The notes under the pieces: model-generated
The model's database searches: none
The model's input: the letters and a program-made list of their open reading frames with translations, nothing else
What the model was told of the DNA's origin: nothing
Shown here: positions 10,076 through 17,758 of the stretch, one piece after another
Position numbering within the stretch: position 1 is the stretch's first letter
Layout: the number at the start of each line of letters is the position of its first letter
Translations under genes and position numbers: made by a program
NCBI GenBank assembly: GCA_009691445.1
Contig: SICL01000020.1
Coordinates: forward strand, 1 to 38,087
DNA from: Candidatus Taenariivivens baikalensis
Lineage (GTDB): Bacteria > Omnitrophota > Omnitrophia > Omnitrophales > Aquincolibacteriaceae
DNA length: 38,087 bases
Direction: 5' to 3'

Positions 10076-11212
10076 TTATAAATAAAATCTCGGCAAATGC
10101 GAAGCGAGTCCCGTCATGATTTCATAGGGAATCGTGGATGCCCACGCGGCAAGATCTTCCGCGCGAATTTGCACGTCACCGTTTGATCCAAGCAGGATAA
10201 TTTCTTCTCCCGGATTAGCGGGCTCATCCCCAAGATCTACAGCCAGATAATCCATCGAGACATGTCCTGCGATTCGGAAATTCTTTCCATGGAAAAGACA
10301 ACTTGATTTTCCCGAAGCATTCCAAGGATAACCGTGACTGTAACCGATAGGAAGAATGGCAATGCGCGTTGTTTTGTCCGCCGTAAAGGTTCGTCCATAG
10401 CCCACGGATTCACCGGTGCGGATCGTTTTCATAAAATTAATTCGGCTCTTGAGACTCAGGACCGGTTTGAGATTTGCAAATTCCCGAGAAAGAGGCGAAG
10501 AGGAAATCCCGTAAAGCATCAGTCCGGGTCGCACCAGATTCATCGAAGTCTCCTTGAATCGGAGAATACCCGAGCTGTTGGCGGCATGGCGGTATCGAAA
10601 GGTGATGCCCTTTTTTTGAAGTGCTTCGATCAACAGAGAAAAATCGGCGAGCTGACGAAGCGCAAAATCATCCTCGGCTTCTGCCGTGGGAAAGTGAGTG
10701 TAAATACCTTCCAGTTCAAGATGGGGAAGCCCGGATATTTTTTCAATCTGCTTCATGGTATCCCGGAAGGGAATTCCCATTCGGCCCATGCCCGTATCTA
10801 CTTTGATGTGAACTTTGGTGATCCGGTTGAGCGAGGACGAAGCCGCGGAAATTTCTTGGGCCTCGTCGAAGCTGGAAACAGTGAGCGTGATTCCATCCAT
10901 TAAAATAAGAGGAAGCTCCTGCGGAAAATATCTTCCGAAAAGAAAAATGGAAGTCGAAAGATCCAGCTCTTTGAGGGCCAAGGCCTCTGCCACTGAAGAA
11001 ACTCCGAAATAATTCACCCGGCCTTCCAGAGATTTTGCGATTTGAGCCAACCCGTGTCCGTAGGCATTGGCCTTGATCACACTCATGATTGCCGTGTCCG
11101 GTCCCGCCAGTCTTTTGACTTCCTGAAGATTATGGAGCAGGTGATTCAGCTGGATCTCAATCCAGACAGGCTGTTGAGCTTTTTTTTGAGAGGTTTCAAG
11201 AAGCGGGGGCAT
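10076..11212 (-). CDS. alr: Alanine racemase
   Basis: This PLP enzyme interconverts L- and D-alanine for peptidoglycan. At 378 residues it has the full two-domain length. The PLP lysine lies in VIKANAYGHG (K47). GMGRMGIPF follows in the barrel, and the C-terminal domain carries GESVGYGRTF with the catalytic tyrosine region and SMDYLAVDLGD. The start at 11212 overlaps the end of tsaB by 17 bases, so the two are translated together. Downstream, only the GGACAGGTCTCAT element separates it from birA. Confidence 0.95.
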   Translation of the reverse strand: MPPLLETSQKKAQQPVWIEIQLNHLLHNLQEVKRLAGPDTAIMSVIKANAYGHGLAQIAKSLEGRVNYFGVSSVAEALALKELDLSTSIFLFGRYFPQELPLILMDGITLTVSSFDEAQEISAASSSLNRITKVHIKVDTGMGRMGIPFRDTMKQIEKISGLPHLELEGIYTHFPTAEAEDDFALRQLADFSLLIEALQKKGITFRYRHAANSSGILRFKETSMNLVRPGLMLYGISSSPLSREFANLKPVLSLKSRINFMKTIRTGESVGYGRTFTADKTTRIAILPIGYSHGYPWNASGKSSCLFHGKNFRIAGHVSMDYLAVDLGDEPANPGEEIILLGSNGDVQIRAEDLAAWASTIPYEIMTGLASHLPRFYL

Positions 11213-11918
11213 GTTCGTTCTTTTTTTCCTCCGCTTCGGAGAGTCTTAGATAAAGAGGGAGAAAATCTTCGGGCGTCTGGAGCTTTTGGATCCGGGAATC
11301 TTTTTTCTGAAAAAGGCTGAGCAGGGAAGCGGCGCGCGGGTATCCGTCCGGTTCAGGTAAAAAGTTCCAGTGCATCAATTTTTGTTTCGGTTCCAGAATT
11401 TCCCGGTAGCGGAGCAGGGCATCGCCCGCGAGCCAGCCATTTTCAGGAAGCGCTTTCATGAACTCTTCAATGGAGTGAAGCTGGATTTCACTTTGCGGTT
11501 TCCACTCATTTTGTTGACGGACAAAAAATTTAGAATAAATTCTGGAGCGGTGCGCGTCCAGGCCTACGGCTAAAACCGAGCCGTCTTTCAATGTGATGTG
11601 TTCAGCGATCATATCTAAACTAGCGGCGCCGTAGCAATTCCTTTTTTGAACGGTTTGAAGCGCCTTGACCGTGGCAAATCCAACGCGCAGACCGGTGAAG
11701 GATCCGGGACCTCTTCCAAGAAGAAAGGTATCAACCTCCGAAATAGAAACACTTTGATTTTTTAACATCTGATCGATTAACGGAATCAGATTTTCAACGT
11801 GGCCGGAATAACCCTGAAGGGTCGATTCCACGAAAGGCTTGCCATCTTGCTGAAAAGCAATGCTGAGGATCGGACTAGAGGTTTCAATCGCAAGGATGCA
11901 ACTCATAATTAGACGCAT
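11196..11918 (-). CDS. tsaB: tRNA threonylcarbamoyladenosine protein TsaB
   Basis: TsaB is the scaffold partner of TsaD in the complex that makes t6A at position 37 of ANN-decoding tRNAs. The sequence has the family start ILAIETSSPILSIAF, the GHVENLIPLID segment and GRGPGSFTGLRVGFATVKAL. At 240 residues it is normal. Two starts are possible: ATG at 11918, with AAGG four bases upstream, and ATG at 11906, which gives MSCILAIETS, closer to the family N-terminus. It heads the tsaB-alr-birA-coaX run. Confidence 0.92.
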   Translation of the reverse strand: MRLIMSCILAIETSSPILSIAFQQDGKPFVESTLQGYSGHVENLIPLIDQMLKNQSVSISEVDTFLLGRGPGSFTGLRVGFATVKALQTVQKRNCYGAASLDMIAEHITLKDGSVLAVGLDAHRSRIYSKFFVRQQNEWKPQSEIQLHSIEEFMKALPENGWLAGDALLRYREILEPKQKLMHWNFLPEPDGYPRAASLLSLFQKKDSRIQKLQTPEDFLPLYLRLSEAEEKKNEHAPAS

Positions 11919-11973
11919 TGTACCTTAAGGATTTAAAAAGCCAAAGGTCTCCTGAGAGTTTATCCCAAGTTGC

Positions 11974-12042
11974 GTCATTGCGAAGGAGGGTAGCGACCGC
12001 GGCAATCTCAAACCGGGATTGCTTCGCTTCGCTCGCAATGAC
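11974..12042. repeat. TCATTGCGAG-family palindrome
   Basis: GTCATTGCGA (11974-11983) pairs with TCGCAATGAC (12033-12042), and the inner words GCAATCTC and GGGATTGC pair again. It is the same family as 2184-2264. It lies in the gap between tsaB and the frameshifted exported gene, two divergent genes. Confidence 0.8.
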
Positions 12043-12155
12043 AAGAATAAGTTAATAATCGAGTAGACTCCAAATGGGCTGTCCAATTCTGCACTGATCA
12101 ATCCTTAGTTGATTCGATCACGGGATAACATTTCCCAATGACTTTGGCCTTACCC

Positions 12156-12183
12156 TTGACGGGGGGGGTGATGAGGTTACTCT
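12156..12183 (+). promoter_or_regulatory. Candidate promoter with a G8 tract in its spacer
   Basis: TTGACG (12156-12161) is a good -35 box. The spacer starts with a run of eight G (12161-12168, sharing its first base with the box), and TACTCT (12178-12183) is a weak -10 box. The exported-protein gene begins at 12218 behind AGGAG. A G-run at this place could vary the spacer length, but the -10 is weak. Confidence 0.4.
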
Positions 12184-12217
12184 TGCCACATCTTATTTCC
12201 CACAGGAGAATTTTAAA

Positions 12218-12777
12218 ATGAATCACAAAAATCGTTTGATCCAAAAAAATATTGCAGGCGCCGTTCATTCCCTTTTTATTTTGTCGCAGTTTGCGATCGT
12301 GCCCGCTTTTGCGGAATCCCAGCCGTTTAGCCTCCGTCAAGAAACGCTTATTTCCAGCATTCCTGCCGCAAAAGTGGATCGAGAGGTACGCCATCCGGCA
12401 CCTTCTTTTCCGGCAGTTCGATTCTTAATGAATTACCTCTTCCTGTTGCGAATTTTATTAATCCGGACTTTCAACCTTCCATAGACCCTACCGTCGACAG
12501 TTTTATGAAAATTGATTTTGAAAATAATTCGCTTGAGTTTAAAAATCTGCGTGAGGGTGCCTATCGGCTCCGGAGCTTATATTTTGCCGAACCGGATTTT
12601 AATCTATTAAACAGCAATAAGAGCTATATCAACGTTAATCCTGTTTCTGTGCCCAGAGTCGACCTGTGGAGTGATCCTTTTGTATCTGTTGCGAAACCCG
12701 ATGGAACGAGCAAGGTTTATCAGCTTGCCCTTGATGCAAATGGGAATTTCAGCTTCACACCGGCTGCGGCTAAGTGA
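12218..12777 (+). pseudogene. Frameshifted exported protein
   Basis: I do not recognise the family. ATG at 12218 has CAGGAG nine bases upstream and opens a Sec signal peptide: basic MNHKNR, a hydrophobic core and a likely cleavage after VPAFA. The mature part reads in this frame to about 12415, then turns into unrelated sequence. A frame one register back reads GTPSGTFFSGSS into NELPLPVANFINPDFQP from about 12390 without a stop to 12777, ending SFTPAAAK. One missing base near 12380-12415 would join them into a protein of about 186 residues. The C-terminal half contains several ALDANG- and YRLRSLYF-like beta-rich segments. It may be a recent pseudogene, a sequence error or a programmed shift; no slippery heptamer is obvious. 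Confidence 0.55.
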
Positions 12778-12871
12778 GATAGAAAGAGCCCAATTCAAGA
12801 GAAAGCGTTCCCTTCTTTAGGATGCGTCCTTACCAGCCGATGATTAGGCCTGTATCCAAAGGAGATAAACG

Positions 12872-13219
12872 ATGTACCGCCGTGCAGAATATGAACTGAT
12901 GAATTTTCTTTTTTGGGTTTCCCTCGTTTGCATTCTGGGCGCCATGATCTTTGTTGGGATTTATTATTTTAGGCCTTCGGATGGACTTTACCGAAGTCTT
13001 GCCCTTATCTTCATGGTTCTGGGGCTGTTCTTTCAGCTTCAGATCTTTATGTACAAAGTGACTATTATGGAACGGCGCCTGCTCCACCTGGTGGGATTTG
13101 GCGAACAGCATTTTGTGATAGCTGAAAAAAGAGATACACTCCAGCTCGTTGTCTTCTTTATTCTCTTGTGGATTACCCTGATCGGGGTGATCTGCGCGTT
13201 TCTTTCGCAGCCAGCATAA
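12872..13219 (+). CDS. Small membrane protein of unknown function
   Basis: This 115-residue protein has a strong AAAGGAG nine bases before ATG at 12872. Three hydrophobic segments are clear, at about residues 11-32, 41-60 and 88-110. A short soluble loop between the second and third contains EHFVIAEKR-like polar residues. I see no catalytic motif and do not recognise it. It precedes another membrane protein by about 50 bases; that gene appears to have its own promoter. Confidence 0.75.
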   Translation: MYRRAEYELMNFLFWVSLVCILGAMIFVGIYYFRPSDGLYRSLALIFMVLGLFFQLQIFMYKVTIMERRLLHLVGFGEQHFVIAEKRDTLQLVVFFILLWITLIGVICAFLSQPA

Positions 13220-13232
13220 ACCATTTTTCCCT

Positions 13233-13261
13233 TTGCGTTCGGTCCGCTTCCTTCTTATAAT
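13233..13261 (+). promoter_or_regulatory. Promoter with perfect -10, predicting a leaderless mRNA
   Basis: TTGCGT (13233-13238), a 17-base spacer and TATAAT (13256-13261). The predicted transcription start, seven or eight bases after the -10, falls at the ATG at 13269, so the mRNA would have no leader. Earlier in-frame starts at 13233 (TTG) and 13260 (ATG) are the promoter boxes themselves and are unlikely to be translated. Confidence 0.55.
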
Positions 13262-13268
13262 GCCACCG

Positions 13269-14480
13269 ATGCAAAAAGAATCCTGGCTTCAGATTATTTC
13301 CGACCGGATCAAAACGCAGCTCTCTCTTGAGGGCGGCCGCAAGATTCAAACTTGGGCCGTGGCTTTAGCTGGACTTGTTGCGTTGATGATGGCGGTCAAT
13401 GTGATGACCGGATCACCGGCCAGAGCCGTCTTAGAGCAGACCAAGGTTCTTTTCCTCGTTTTATTTCATCTCATTCTTGTCCTGGCCGTTTATCTTCCCG
13501 AATGGCTTCAGAAAGGGGATAAAGTTCTACCACGCCTTTTTGGTGTCCGGGATTTCACCAGCCTTGTGTTTGTCGCATTGGCTTTGATGCTCGTCAGTTT
13601 TTATGTTTTTTCTTTGAGCTATCAAAATGCGACGAATCTTGGAGATGACCCCCGTCTTGGTTTTCTGATTTTTAATGCGTGGGCGAATGTATCGGTCAGC
13701 GGATTTTATCTGGCAGGATTTATTTTTTATTTTTCGAGCATCCTCTTTTTTCCTAAAGCCCTGACCCATGTTCTGGATCGTATGGGCAATCGTCCGATTG
13801 TTTTTTTGAGTATTCATGTGGGCATGTTCTTACTGGGATACTTCAGTTATTCCGGGATTGTGGAAATTGGAAGCGGGAACTTTTTTGAGCAGCTCCGCCT
13901 GGCCGGTCTTTTCTGGATCTTTGCCGGTTCTCTGGTGTTTCTCGTGGGGAAAATTCTCGAGGAATCCTCCGTGGGGTCTTTAAATGCGCTTCATATGGAG
14001 GTTGCCTCCGGCAAACTGGAACGTTCCGAAGATATCCTAAGCCGGATCAAACAAGCCTTTATCTCCAAGAGGCTTTCTTTCTGGCTTTCGCGTATTTCTC
14101 TTGAGACTGCCAAAAAATCCCATGAAATTGCCCAGTATCTTCATCAATCGGTTTCCATCATTGAGCAGGGCCGGCCATCGGAATCCCAGCTAACCCAGAT
14201 GGAAGAGCGTTACCGCCGCAGTAATCAAATTTTTAAAAAACTGGATCAGTCCCATCAGCGGTTTCTTTTGAATATTTCTTTCTTTTCTCTTCTGGATGTC
14301 GAACGCGAAAAGGTGGATGATTTGAAAGATCAGTTTTCCAAAGAGCTTCGCCATGCCAAACTTGAACTTGCCAGCGTTCGCAAACGCATTGACGATAAAC
14401 TTCATGCGATGAAGGACAGCGAACGTTCGGAAGTGACGCTGACCGAAGTTCCGTTGGAACAGATTCCTGTCGAAAGATAA
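13269..14480 (+). CDS. Membrane protein with C-terminal coiled coil
   Basis: Not a family I recognise. From the ATG at 13269 the protein has about 403 residues. Six hydrophobic segments occupy roughly residues 28-46, 60-78, 92-112, 130-155, 182-200 and 212-235. The remaining 165 residues are charged and helical, with heptad-like stretches such as ERYRRSNQIFKKLDQSHQ and KELRHAKLELASVRKR, typical of a cytoplasmic coiled coil. The start is chosen because a TATAAT box occupies the upstream alternatives. It sits between two other small membrane-protein genes and may act with them in the envelope. Confidence 0.75.
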   Translation: MQKESWLQIISDRIKTQLSLEGGRKIQTWAVALAGLVALMMAVNVMTGSPARAVLEQTKVLFLVLFHLILVLAVYLPEWLQKGDKVLPRLFGVRDFTSLVFVALALMLVSFYVFSLSYQNATNLGDDPRLGFLIFNAWANVSVSGFYLAGFIFYFSSILFFPKALTHVLDRMGNRPIVFLSIHVGMFLLGYFSYSGIVEIGSGNFFEQLRLAGLFWIFAGSLVFLVGKILEESSVGSLNALHMEVASGKLERSEDILSRIKQAFISKRLSFWLSRISLETAKKSHEIAQYLHQSVSIIEQGRPSESQLTQMEERYRRSNQIFKKLDQSHQRFLLNISFFSLLDVEREKVDDLKDQFSKELRHAKLELASVRKRIDDKLHAMKDSERSEVTLTEVPLEQIPVER

Positions 14481-14501
14481 GTTCGGTTAGCGAGGTAAAT
14501 C

Positions 14502-14879
14502 ATGGAACATATCCATCCTGCGTTAGTTCACTTTCCCATTGCCTTCTACCTTCTTGAGACGTTTCTTCTTTTGCTCTGGATTGTTCACAATAATAAAGCC
14601 TATCGGGAATTTGCTTATTTTGTTTTTAAATCCGGCTATTTTCTAATGTGGTTTACTCTAGCCGCAGGGCTTTATGAGGCAGGAGGGATCAAACCTGCGC
14701 TGGAACACGCGAGAGCTCATTTTTTCAGCGCATTATCCGTGATGACCGTCAGCACGGGCCGCTTTGTGTTGTGGCGCTCTTCGCTGCAATCAAAGCTGTG
14801 GCTGCTGATTTCTGCGCTGATTCTAAGTGCGCTCGTGATTGTGACCAGCTATTTTGGCGGAGAGCTTGTCTTCGGCTGA
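14502..14879 (+). CDS. DUF2231-family membrane protein
   Basis: The 125-residue protein begins MEHIHPALVHFPIAFYLLE, the hallmark HPxLVHFPIA motif of DUF2231. It has four hydrophobic segments. The histidines could contact a metal or heme, but the family's function is not established. AGGT lies six bases before ATG. It is the last gene before a strong bidirectional terminator. Confidence 0.8.
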   Translation: MEHIHPALVHFPIAFYLLETFLLLLWIVHNNKAYREFAYFVFKSGYFLMWFTLAAGLYEAGGIKPALEHARAHFFSALSVMTVSTGRFVLWRSSLQSKLWLLISALILSALVIVTSYFGGELVFG

Positions 14880-14880
14880 T

Positions 14881-14920
14881 AAAAAAGGGACCCGGTTCGG
14901 CCGAACCGGGTCCCTTTTTT
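14881..14920. terminator. Perfect bidirectional intrinsic terminator
   Basis: AAAAAAGGGACCCGGTTCGG (14881-14900) is followed directly by its exact reverse complement (14901-14920). The GC-rich stem flanked by A6 and T6 serves both strands, between the convergent DUF2231 gene and the radical SAM gene. The TAA of the latter overlaps the T-run. Confidence 0.95.
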
Positions 14921-16025
14921 ATGTGCTAAATTTCTTTCCTGCAATATCCAGCATTTGACAGACAGTTTCCTTGGTGGGTTCAAACCCGAAAACATGGCGC
15001 CACACTTCCGGGGATTCCATGGAAAGATAGAGGGTGACGTCCGGAGCGCGCTTTCGAATCATTTCCACCATCGTTCGATAAATCTCGATACGAGTCGGTT
15101 TGAAGTAGCGCAGTTTTCCGTCCATGCCGTGAATCCACTCCGCCTCAGGTAATTTTGATTTTGGGAATCGCTCCTTCATTATGGGCTTAAGCTCTTTCAT
15201 CATTCTTAAACATCCCAGACTGATCCAGGCAATATGCGTCGGGTCGATCTCCCTAAAAAGTTCTTCCACAACTTCCTCATAATTTTTTGCCCAGCCAGGA
15301 TAATCAATGATGGGATCAAAATGAAATCCTGTTTGGTAGCCCGGTATTTTCAGGATTCTTTTTGCGGCGTCAATCCGTTCTGAAATCGAAGCGCACTTAT
15401 GTTCTTCTTCTTTCTGAATTTTTTTAGAATTGAGCGACCAGGAGACAAGGGTTCGGCCCTGCGGATCTAGAGAGATCAGTCGATCTGTATTTGTGCTTTT
15501 AGTTTTTAGCTCCAGCAGCGCATTTTTCTGCCGGGAAAAAAAAGGAACCAGGATTTCTGAAAACGCGGTGATGTGATCCAGCGAAAGTGAATCCGCCAGC
15601 TGGCCCGTGCCGATCCGGAAAAAACGGTCCGGATTTTGATCCAGAATCGTTTGAAGATTTTCGAGCATTTCTTCAATGTTCACATAAACCGTGAGCAGGG
15701 GATTGGTGAGATAGGCTTGAAGAATGCAGTAACTGCATTCCAGATCACAGCCTTCTTCAGCGTGAAGTGTAAAGTAATCGCAGGAAAGATATTGTTCTGC
15801 TTCCGGGAAAGGTTTGAAGGATCTTCCCTTGTCGACAGCAAGGAGCAGGTAGCGCTTGCCGGCTCCCACGGGGTCGCGGCTCTGTTTAATCGAATGGATC
15901 AGTGCCCGAACATCCTGCACTTCTTCGACAGGAATATCCGGTAAGTTTTTTAGAATCACGTCCGTCTGAGAGAAATTCCTGGCCGTGGCTTCGAGATAAA
16001 TTTTTTCCGGTTTGAAAAGCTTCAT
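14919..16025 (-). CDS. Spore photoproduct lyase-like radical SAM protein
   Basis: The protein has 368 residues and a CX3CX2C cluster motif, GCDLECSYCILQAYL (C93, C97, C100), close to that of spore photoproduct lyase. The barrel continues with RIGTGQLADS, LELKTKSTN, LVSWSLNS and GFHFDPIIDYPGW, all matching the SPL family layout. Where Bacillus SPL has its hydrogen-donor cysteine (near residue 141), aligned from memory, this protein has a glutamine, so repair of spore photoproduct is doubtful. Its ATG overlaps the TGA of the glycosyltransferase (ATGA at 16025-16022), so the two are translated together. No sporulation genes are present. I consider it a radical SAM enzyme of unknown substrate. 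Confidence 0.8.
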   Translation of the reverse strand: MKLFKPEKIYLEATARNFSQTDVILKNLPDIPVEEVQDVRALIHSIKQSRDPVGAGKRYLLLAVDKGRSFKPFPEAEQYLSCDYFTLHAEEGCDLECSYCILQAYLTNPLLTVYVNIEEMLENLQTILDQNPDRFFRIGTGQLADSLSLDHITAFSEILVPFFSRQKNALLELKTKSTNTDRLISLDPQGRTLVSWSLNSKKIQKEEEHKCASISERIDAAKRILKIPGYQTGFHFDPIIDYPGWAKNYEEVVEELFREIDPTHIAWISLGCLRMMKELKPIMKERFPKSKLPEAEWIHGMDGKLRYFKPTRIEIYRTMVEMIRKRAPDVTLYLSMESPEVWRHVFGFEPTKETVCQMLDIAGKKFST

Positions 16026-16822
16026 GATAGCTGCAAGCTGTCTTTCCCGCGTTTCGCGGCGCCCTGAAGATAAATGCGGGTTTTTTCGTCCAGCATTTCA
16101 CGGGTCGCTTTTTTCTGTTCCAGGGTGAGTTTGCCTGACTTTAAAATTTTTTCCAGGGCCTTGATTCGGAACCTGTCCATGGCTTCATAACGGTGAGAAA
16201 GTTGATCCGGATGCCCGCCGAATTTTTTGATGAATAGTTTTTCAATCAAACCCACCGGATACTGGCAGGTGATTCTCAGCCAAAGTTCATAATCTTCGCA
16301 AGCTGGAAAATCCTCATCAAAAGTGCCCACGTTTTCAAAAATACTCCGATGAATCATGACCGCCGAAGGGCTAACGAGGCAAAGCGGTAGGCATTTTTCG
16401 AAAATCCACCCGTGATATTTCTGGTGCTTTTTCATGGGATTGACCCGCGTCCCGTCTCGGATCCAAATCTCTTCGGTTTGGCAGATTCGGTAATCAGGAT
16501 GAGACGCGAAAAAATCAAGCTGCGCTCTTAGTTTTCCCGGCAGCCACTCGTCATCGGAGTCCAGAAAGGCCATCCACTGTCCTTTGGCAAGCGCAAGCCC
16601 GTGATTTCTTGCTGCGGAGGGCCCTCGGTTTTCTTGATACACGTATTGAACCGAAGGAAACTCTTTTTTTACCATCAGCTCTGTTTCATCGTTTGATCCG
16701 TCATCCACCACAATAACTTCAAAGATAACCTGGTTCTGAGAGATTACCGATTGTAGCGCTGTTCGCAGTCGGCTTTTACGGTTGAAGGTTGGGATAATAA
16801 CGCTGACTTCTATTCTAAGCAT
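16022..16822 (-). CDS. Family 2 glycosyltransferase
   Basis: This is a 266-residue GT-A fold enzyme using a nucleotide sugar. It begins EVSVIIPTFNRKSRL, followed by VVDDGSNDET, the ENRGPSAARNHGL segment and the metal-binding FLDSDDEW. The C-terminal half has the EDYELWLRI motif seen in cell-surface glycosyltransferases. No membrane segment is obvious. It overlaps the radical SAM gene by four bases and is divergent from radC. The acceptor is unknown. Confidence 0.88.
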   Translation of the reverse strand: MLRIEVSVIIPTFNRKSRLRTALQSVISQNQVIFEVIVVDDGSNDETELMVKKEFPSVQYVYQENRGPSAARNHGLALAKGQWMAFLDSDDEWLPGKLRAQLDFFASHPDYRICQTEEIWIRDGTRVNPMKKHQKYHGWIFEKCLPLCLVSPSAVMIHRSIFENVGTFDEDFPACEDYELWLRITCQYPVGLIEKLFIKKFGGHPDQLSHRYEAMDRFRIKALEKILKSGKLTLEQKKATREMLDEKTRIYLQGAAKRGKDSLQLS

Positions 16823-16973
16823 TGCGTCATCATAGCATAAAGGAGGGCCGGATTAAATATGTATATTATTAAAATAGTTTATGTTAATATTAAATATTAG
16901 AAATCATTCAATCATCTTATGACACTGCTCAAAACCCCAAAACGCAGAATCGGATTTCACACGGAAGAATGAA
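16823..16973. other. AT-rich divergent intergenic region
   Basis: This gap separates the divergent glycosyltransferase and radC. The stretch 16855-16905 is strongly AT-rich and offers several -10-like words, but I could not choose a convincing promoter for either strand. GGAAGA precedes radC by about seven bases. Confidence 0.4.
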
Positions 16974-17657
16974 ATGGAGACTCAATCGATCAAATCCTGG
17001 CCAGAAAAAGAGCGTCCGCGTGAAAGAATTTTCAATCACGGGAGCGGATCTTTATCTGATGCCGAGCTGGTGGCGCTGCTTCTTCGCAGCGGCATGCGAG
17101 GCAAAGATGTGATTAGTTTTTCCCGCGAACTTTTACAGCAGAGAGGGGGATTGCGCGGCCTTTTTTCTTCGGAATGGAAAGGACTTGAGCAAGTGAAGGG
17201 TCTTGGGCCCGCCAAGATTGCGGCGATTCTTGCGGTCAAAGAAATTTGTATCCGGCAGCTTCGGGAAGAAATGATGGGAAAAAATGTCATTCAGGATCCG
17301 CAATCGGTCATGCAGTATCTTTACACATCCATGCGTGATCATAAGAGAGAAGTGTTCAAGGTGCTTTTCCTGGATAAAGGCAATCGTGTGATTGATGAGC
17401 AGGATCTTTTCGAAGGTACGGTGGATCAGACCGCCGTACATCCCCGTGAAGTCGTGAAGGCTGCGCTGGATCACCATGCGACGGCTGTGATTTTGGTGCA
17501 CAATCATCCCTCGGGCCGTACTCAGCCGAGCATGGAAGACCGGGCCATGACCTGCAAGCTTCAGGGGGCATGTCATGCGGTGGGTATTTCTATTTTGGAT
17601 CATATTATTATTGGAGATAACCAATGTTTCAGTTTTAGTGAGCATCGTCTCCTTTAA
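16974..17657 (+). CDS. radC: RadC-family JAB-domain protein
   Basis: This 227-residue protein has the standard RadC layout: an N-terminal helix-hairpin-helix-like region (LEQVKGLGPAKIAAILAVKE) and a C-terminal JAB/MPN metalloprotease-like domain with the metal motif HNHPSGRTQPSMED. The DNA-repair role first proposed for RadC has been questioned and the substrate is unknown. ATG at 16974 gives the family's usual PxERP start. It stands alone between a divergent promoter region and the PAS-LuxR regulator. Confidence 0.93.
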   Translation: METQSIKSWPEKERPRERIFNHGSGSLSDAELVALLLRSGMRGKDVISFSRELLQQRGGLRGLFSSEWKGLEQVKGLGPAKIAAILAVKEICIRQLREEMMGKNVIQDPQSVMQYLYTSMRDHKREVFKVLFLDKGNRVIDEQDLFEGTVDQTAVHPREVVKAALDHHATAVILVHNHPSGRTQPSMEDRAMTCKLQGACHAVGISILDHIIIGDNQCFSFSEHRLL

Positions 17658-17683
17658 AGCAAAGCAGGACTTGGGATATTTTC

Positions 17684-17691
17684 TACCGATA
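17684..17691. promoter_or_regulatory. Candidate operator half, TACCGATA
   Basis: TACCGATA upstream of the PAS-LuxR gene is the reverse complement of TATCGGTA at 18642-18649, upstream of the hybrid kinase. Both could be partial copies of a palindrome TACCGATATCGGTA bound by a dimer such as the LuxR protein itself. Confidence 0.35.
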
Positions 17692-17724
17692 AGGCCTACT
17701 TGGTTTATACGTAGTTATTTAGTG

Positions 17725-17753
17725 TTAACTATTTCTCGAAAGTAGCGTATAAA
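17725..17753 (+). promoter_or_regulatory. Promoter of the PAS-LuxR gene, near-leaderless
   Basis: TTAACT (17725-17730), a 17-base spacer and TATAAA (17748-17753). The GTG start at 17759 is only five bases beyond the -10, so transcription should begin at or within the start codon. Confidence 0.5.
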
Positions 17754-17758
17754 ATACC

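Noticed and set aside
12098..12394. Minus-strand frame of 98 codons opposite the exported-protein gene
   Set aside because: The plus strand has a signal peptide and a good ribosome-binding site; the minus frame looks like a shadow.
14919..16025. Evidence for a spore former
   Set aside because: The SPL-like protein apparently lacks the key cysteine and the other genes point to a diderm with lipid A-type enzymes.
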